DNA of 6,742 nucleotides from Actinomycetes bacterium. Lineage in GTDB: Bacteria > Actinomycetota > Acidimicrobiia > Spongiisociales > UBA5794. Below are positions 5,386 to 6,742 of the stretch, piece after piece. A program made the translations under genes and the position numbers. Numbering within the stretch: position 1 is the first letter of the stretch; each line of letters opens with the position of its first letter. Where the stretch lies: assembly GCA_024640745.1 (NCBI GenBank), contig JAHEEL010000128.1, positions 1-6,742 of the forward strand, given 5' to 3'. The notes under the pieces were generated by a model. That model was not told the DNA's origin. It saw only the letters and a list, made by a program, of their open reading frames with translations, and searched no databases.

Positions 5386-6672
5386 GTGTCCAACCTTGAT
5401 ACTGCTGCATCGGAGACTGCCGGCAGGCACGATCCGGCGTGGCGTTCCGCCCGCCGCACCGCTGCCCTCGCGTCGTTCGCCGCCGCCGAGATGCCGACGC
5501 AATCCGAGGAGATCTGGCGCTACGTCGATCTCGACTTCGACCTCAACGAATTCGGCCTCGCCGAGGCCACTCCCGATGAACTGAGCGAGGATCCTCTCCT
5601 CGAGTACCTGGTCGATCCCATCGCCGTCGGCGTGGTCGGCGACATGTTCATCGGGTCGGAAGTCGACGACGGAGCGTTCGCGGTGACGTCGCTGCGGAGC
5701 GCCGCCGTTGAACGCTCGGCCGCGGTCGAGGATCTCACCGACCGAGTCGGCCTTTCGGAAGCCGATGGCATATTCGCGTCGGCAGCGGATGCGTTCGGCG
5801 GTGACGGGGTGTTCATCCACGCCGGACGTTCGATCGTTGCCCCGTCGGTTGTGGCCGTCGATGCCCATGCAGGCCCAACCGGATCGGTGAGCTTTCCGAC
5901 CGTTGCCATCGTCGCTGAAGAGCACGCCGATGTGTCGGTCGTCGTCCACCTCCGGTCGGCAGCCGAAGCTGAAGCGCTCGTGGTGCCGCAATTCTCGGTC
6001 GTCGTCGGTGCCGGGGCCCGGGTGTCGCTGAGCGTCGTCCAGAACCTCGGCTACCGCGTGCGATCGCTTGGATTCCTCCGCTCAGAGGTAGGCGCCGACG
6101 CCCGCTTCCATTTCGGAGAAGTCGGCCTTGGCGGACGATTGGCTCGTCTGCATCTCGATGTCGGGCTCGAGGGTCGCGGGTCATCGGCGAACGTCGTCGG
6201 CGCGTACTTCGGTGAGGAGCACCAGGTCCTGGACTACCGCTACTTCATGCGACACGTCGGGACGAACACGCGTTCGGACATGTTTCTGAAGGGCGCCGTC
6301 GAGGACGAGGCGCGCTCTGTGTTCACCGGCATGATCCGTATCGAGGAGTCCGGTCAGAAGACCGAGGCCTTTCAGACGAACCGCAACCTCATCCTCTCGG
6401 ACGGAGCGTCGGCGCAGTCGGTCCCCAACCTCGAGATCCTTGCGAACGATGTGCGCTGCGGCCACGGATCAACCGTCGGACCGCTCGACCAAGAGCAGCG
6501 CTACTACCTCATGAGCCGCGGCCTTGCACCTGCGCGAGCGGATCGGCTCCAGGTGCGTGGCTTCTTCGCCGAGGCACTGGACAAGCTTCCGCATCCAGAA
6601 CTCACGGATCCCGTGGGAACGTGGATCAACCGGAAGTACGAGACGGCGCAGGAAGAGGGGAGGGTGCGGTGA
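5386..6672 (+). CDS. sufD: Fe-S cluster assembly protein SufD
   Basis: This is a 428-residue protein, the usual SufD length. SufD partners SufB and the ATPase SufC in the SufBCD scaffold, which builds iron-sulfur clusters in the cytosol. The N-terminal helical part has PTQSEEIWRYVDLDFD (37-52), a SufD hallmark, followed by the long beta-helix domain. The C-terminal core is well conserved: DYRYFMRHVGTNTRSDMFLKG region (283-303), GMIRIEESGQKTEAFQTNRN (315-334), and CGHGSTVGPLDQEQRYYLMSRG (358-379). Cys358 and His360 lie in the conserved C-x-HG motif, where E. coli SufD His360 is important for cluster assembly. The start is GTG at 5386, with GGAG (5374-5377) 8 bases upstream. It overlaps the next gene by GTGA. 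Unusually, no sufB lies upstream; the preceding gene is a divergent peptidase. Confidence 0.95.
   Translation: MSNLDTAASETAGRHDPAWRSARRTAALASFAAAEMPTQSEEIWRYVDLDFDLNEFGLAEATPDELSEDPLLEYLVDPIAVGVVGDMFIGSEVDDGAFAVTSLRSAAVERSAAVEDLTDRVGLSEADGIFASAADAFGGDGVFIHAGRSIVAPSVVAVDAHAGPTGSVSFPTVAIVAEEHADVSVVVHLRSAAEAEALVVPQFSVVVGAGARVSLSVVQNLGYRVRSLGFLRSEVGADARFHFGEVGLGGRLARLHLDVGLEGRGSSANVVGAYFGEEHQVLDYRYFMRHVGTNTRSDMFLKGAVEDEARSVFTGMIRIEESGQKTEAFQTNRNLILSDGASAQSVPNLEILANDVRCGHGSTVGPLDQEQRYYLMSRGLAPARADRLQVRGFFAEALDKLPHPELTDPVGTWINRKYETAQEEGRVR
6657..6664 (+). promoter_or_regulatory. Ribosome binding site for the gene starting at 6669
   Basis: GGGGAGGG sits inside the end of sufD, with the GGAG core 6 bases before the GTG at 6669. 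It supports that GTG as the start of the next gene, coupled to sufD through the overlapping stop codon. Confidence 0.6.
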
Positions 6673-6742
6673 CGGTCGAGATTGCCCCGCTTGCCGATCT
6701 TCCCGACGGCCGCGGTGTGCTCGTGGAGGTTGACGGCGAACG
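6669..6742 (+). CDS. Rieske-type ferredoxin, N-terminal fragment (cut by window end)
   Basis: Only the first 24 codons are present, beginning GTG ACG GTC GAG (M-T-V-E-I-A-P-L-A-D-L-P-D-G). The pattern of a short strand, then L-x-D-L-P-D-G, then V-L-V-E-V-D-G-E is typical of the N-terminus of Rieske 2Fe-2S ferredoxins. Such a gene is commonly found inside actinobacterial suf operons next to sufD and sufC. The start overlaps the sufD stop by four bases (GTGA), and a purine-rich ribosome binding site lies just upstream. The cluster-binding Cys-x-His motifs would lie beyond the window, so the identification rests on a short segment plus context. Confidence 0.6.
   Translation, partial: MTVEIAPLADLPDGRGVLVEVDGE

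Noticed and set aside
5365..5991. 208-codon open frame on the minus strand
   Set aside because: It is antisense to the start of sufD and has no recognisable domain.
1..6742. New defence, mobile or biosynthetic system
   Set aside because: All genes belong to recognisable families typical of an actinobacterial chromosome, with uniform composition and no integrase, transposase, attachment-site or CRISPR signals.

Overview
The window comes from a GC-rich bacterium, most likely an actinomycete-type organism (Actinomycetota; possibly an Acidimicrobiia-like lineage, which is inference). The main support is a clear NucS/EndoMS mismatch endonuclease, found in Archaea and mostly Actinomycetota among bacteria. 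A family 5 uracil-DNA glycosylase, a compact primary-like sigma factor, and sufD followed by an apparent Rieske ferredoxin fit the same assignment. Codon use is uniformly G/C-ending. I see no insertion sequence, phage gene, CRISPR array, tRNA or rRNA.

Layout from left to right: (1) a GNAT acetyltransferase (minus, 11-445) is divergent from nucS (plus, 506-1165) across a 60-base spacer. (2) nucS converges on a sigma-70 family factor (minus, 1248-2177), with a short tandem/inverted repeat between them. (3) The sigma gene is divergent from a predicted lipoprotein with a DUF4015 glycoside-hydrolase-like domain (plus, 2283-3788). That gene overlaps a family 5 uracil-DNA glycosylase (plus, 3785-4486) by the four bases ATGA. 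(4) The glycosylase gene converges on an exported M23 metallopeptidase (minus, 4615-5223), with a strong 18-bp hairpin between them. (5) The M23 gene is divergent from sufD (plus, 5386-6672), which overlaps by four bases the start of a Rieske-type ferredoxin gene (plus, from 6669) cut by the window end. No stretch over 300 bases lacks a gene.

How the genes relate: nucS and the UDG are both DNA-fidelity genes. NucS handles mismatches in the absence of MutSL, and UDGb removes deaminated bases. The UDG depends on a 4Fe-4S cluster, and sufD belongs to the SUF cluster-assembly pathway. The DUF4015 lipoprotein and the M23 peptidase are predicted envelope proteins. These links are functional coincidence plus synteny, not evidence of one system.

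Assessment: this is mostly core chromosomal content. I found no convincing new defence or mobile system. The items most worth a second look are the lipoprotein-UDG translational coupling, the sufD-first suf cluster, the probably leaderless nucS promoter with the clamp-binding tail of its product, and the two intergenic stem-loop structures.
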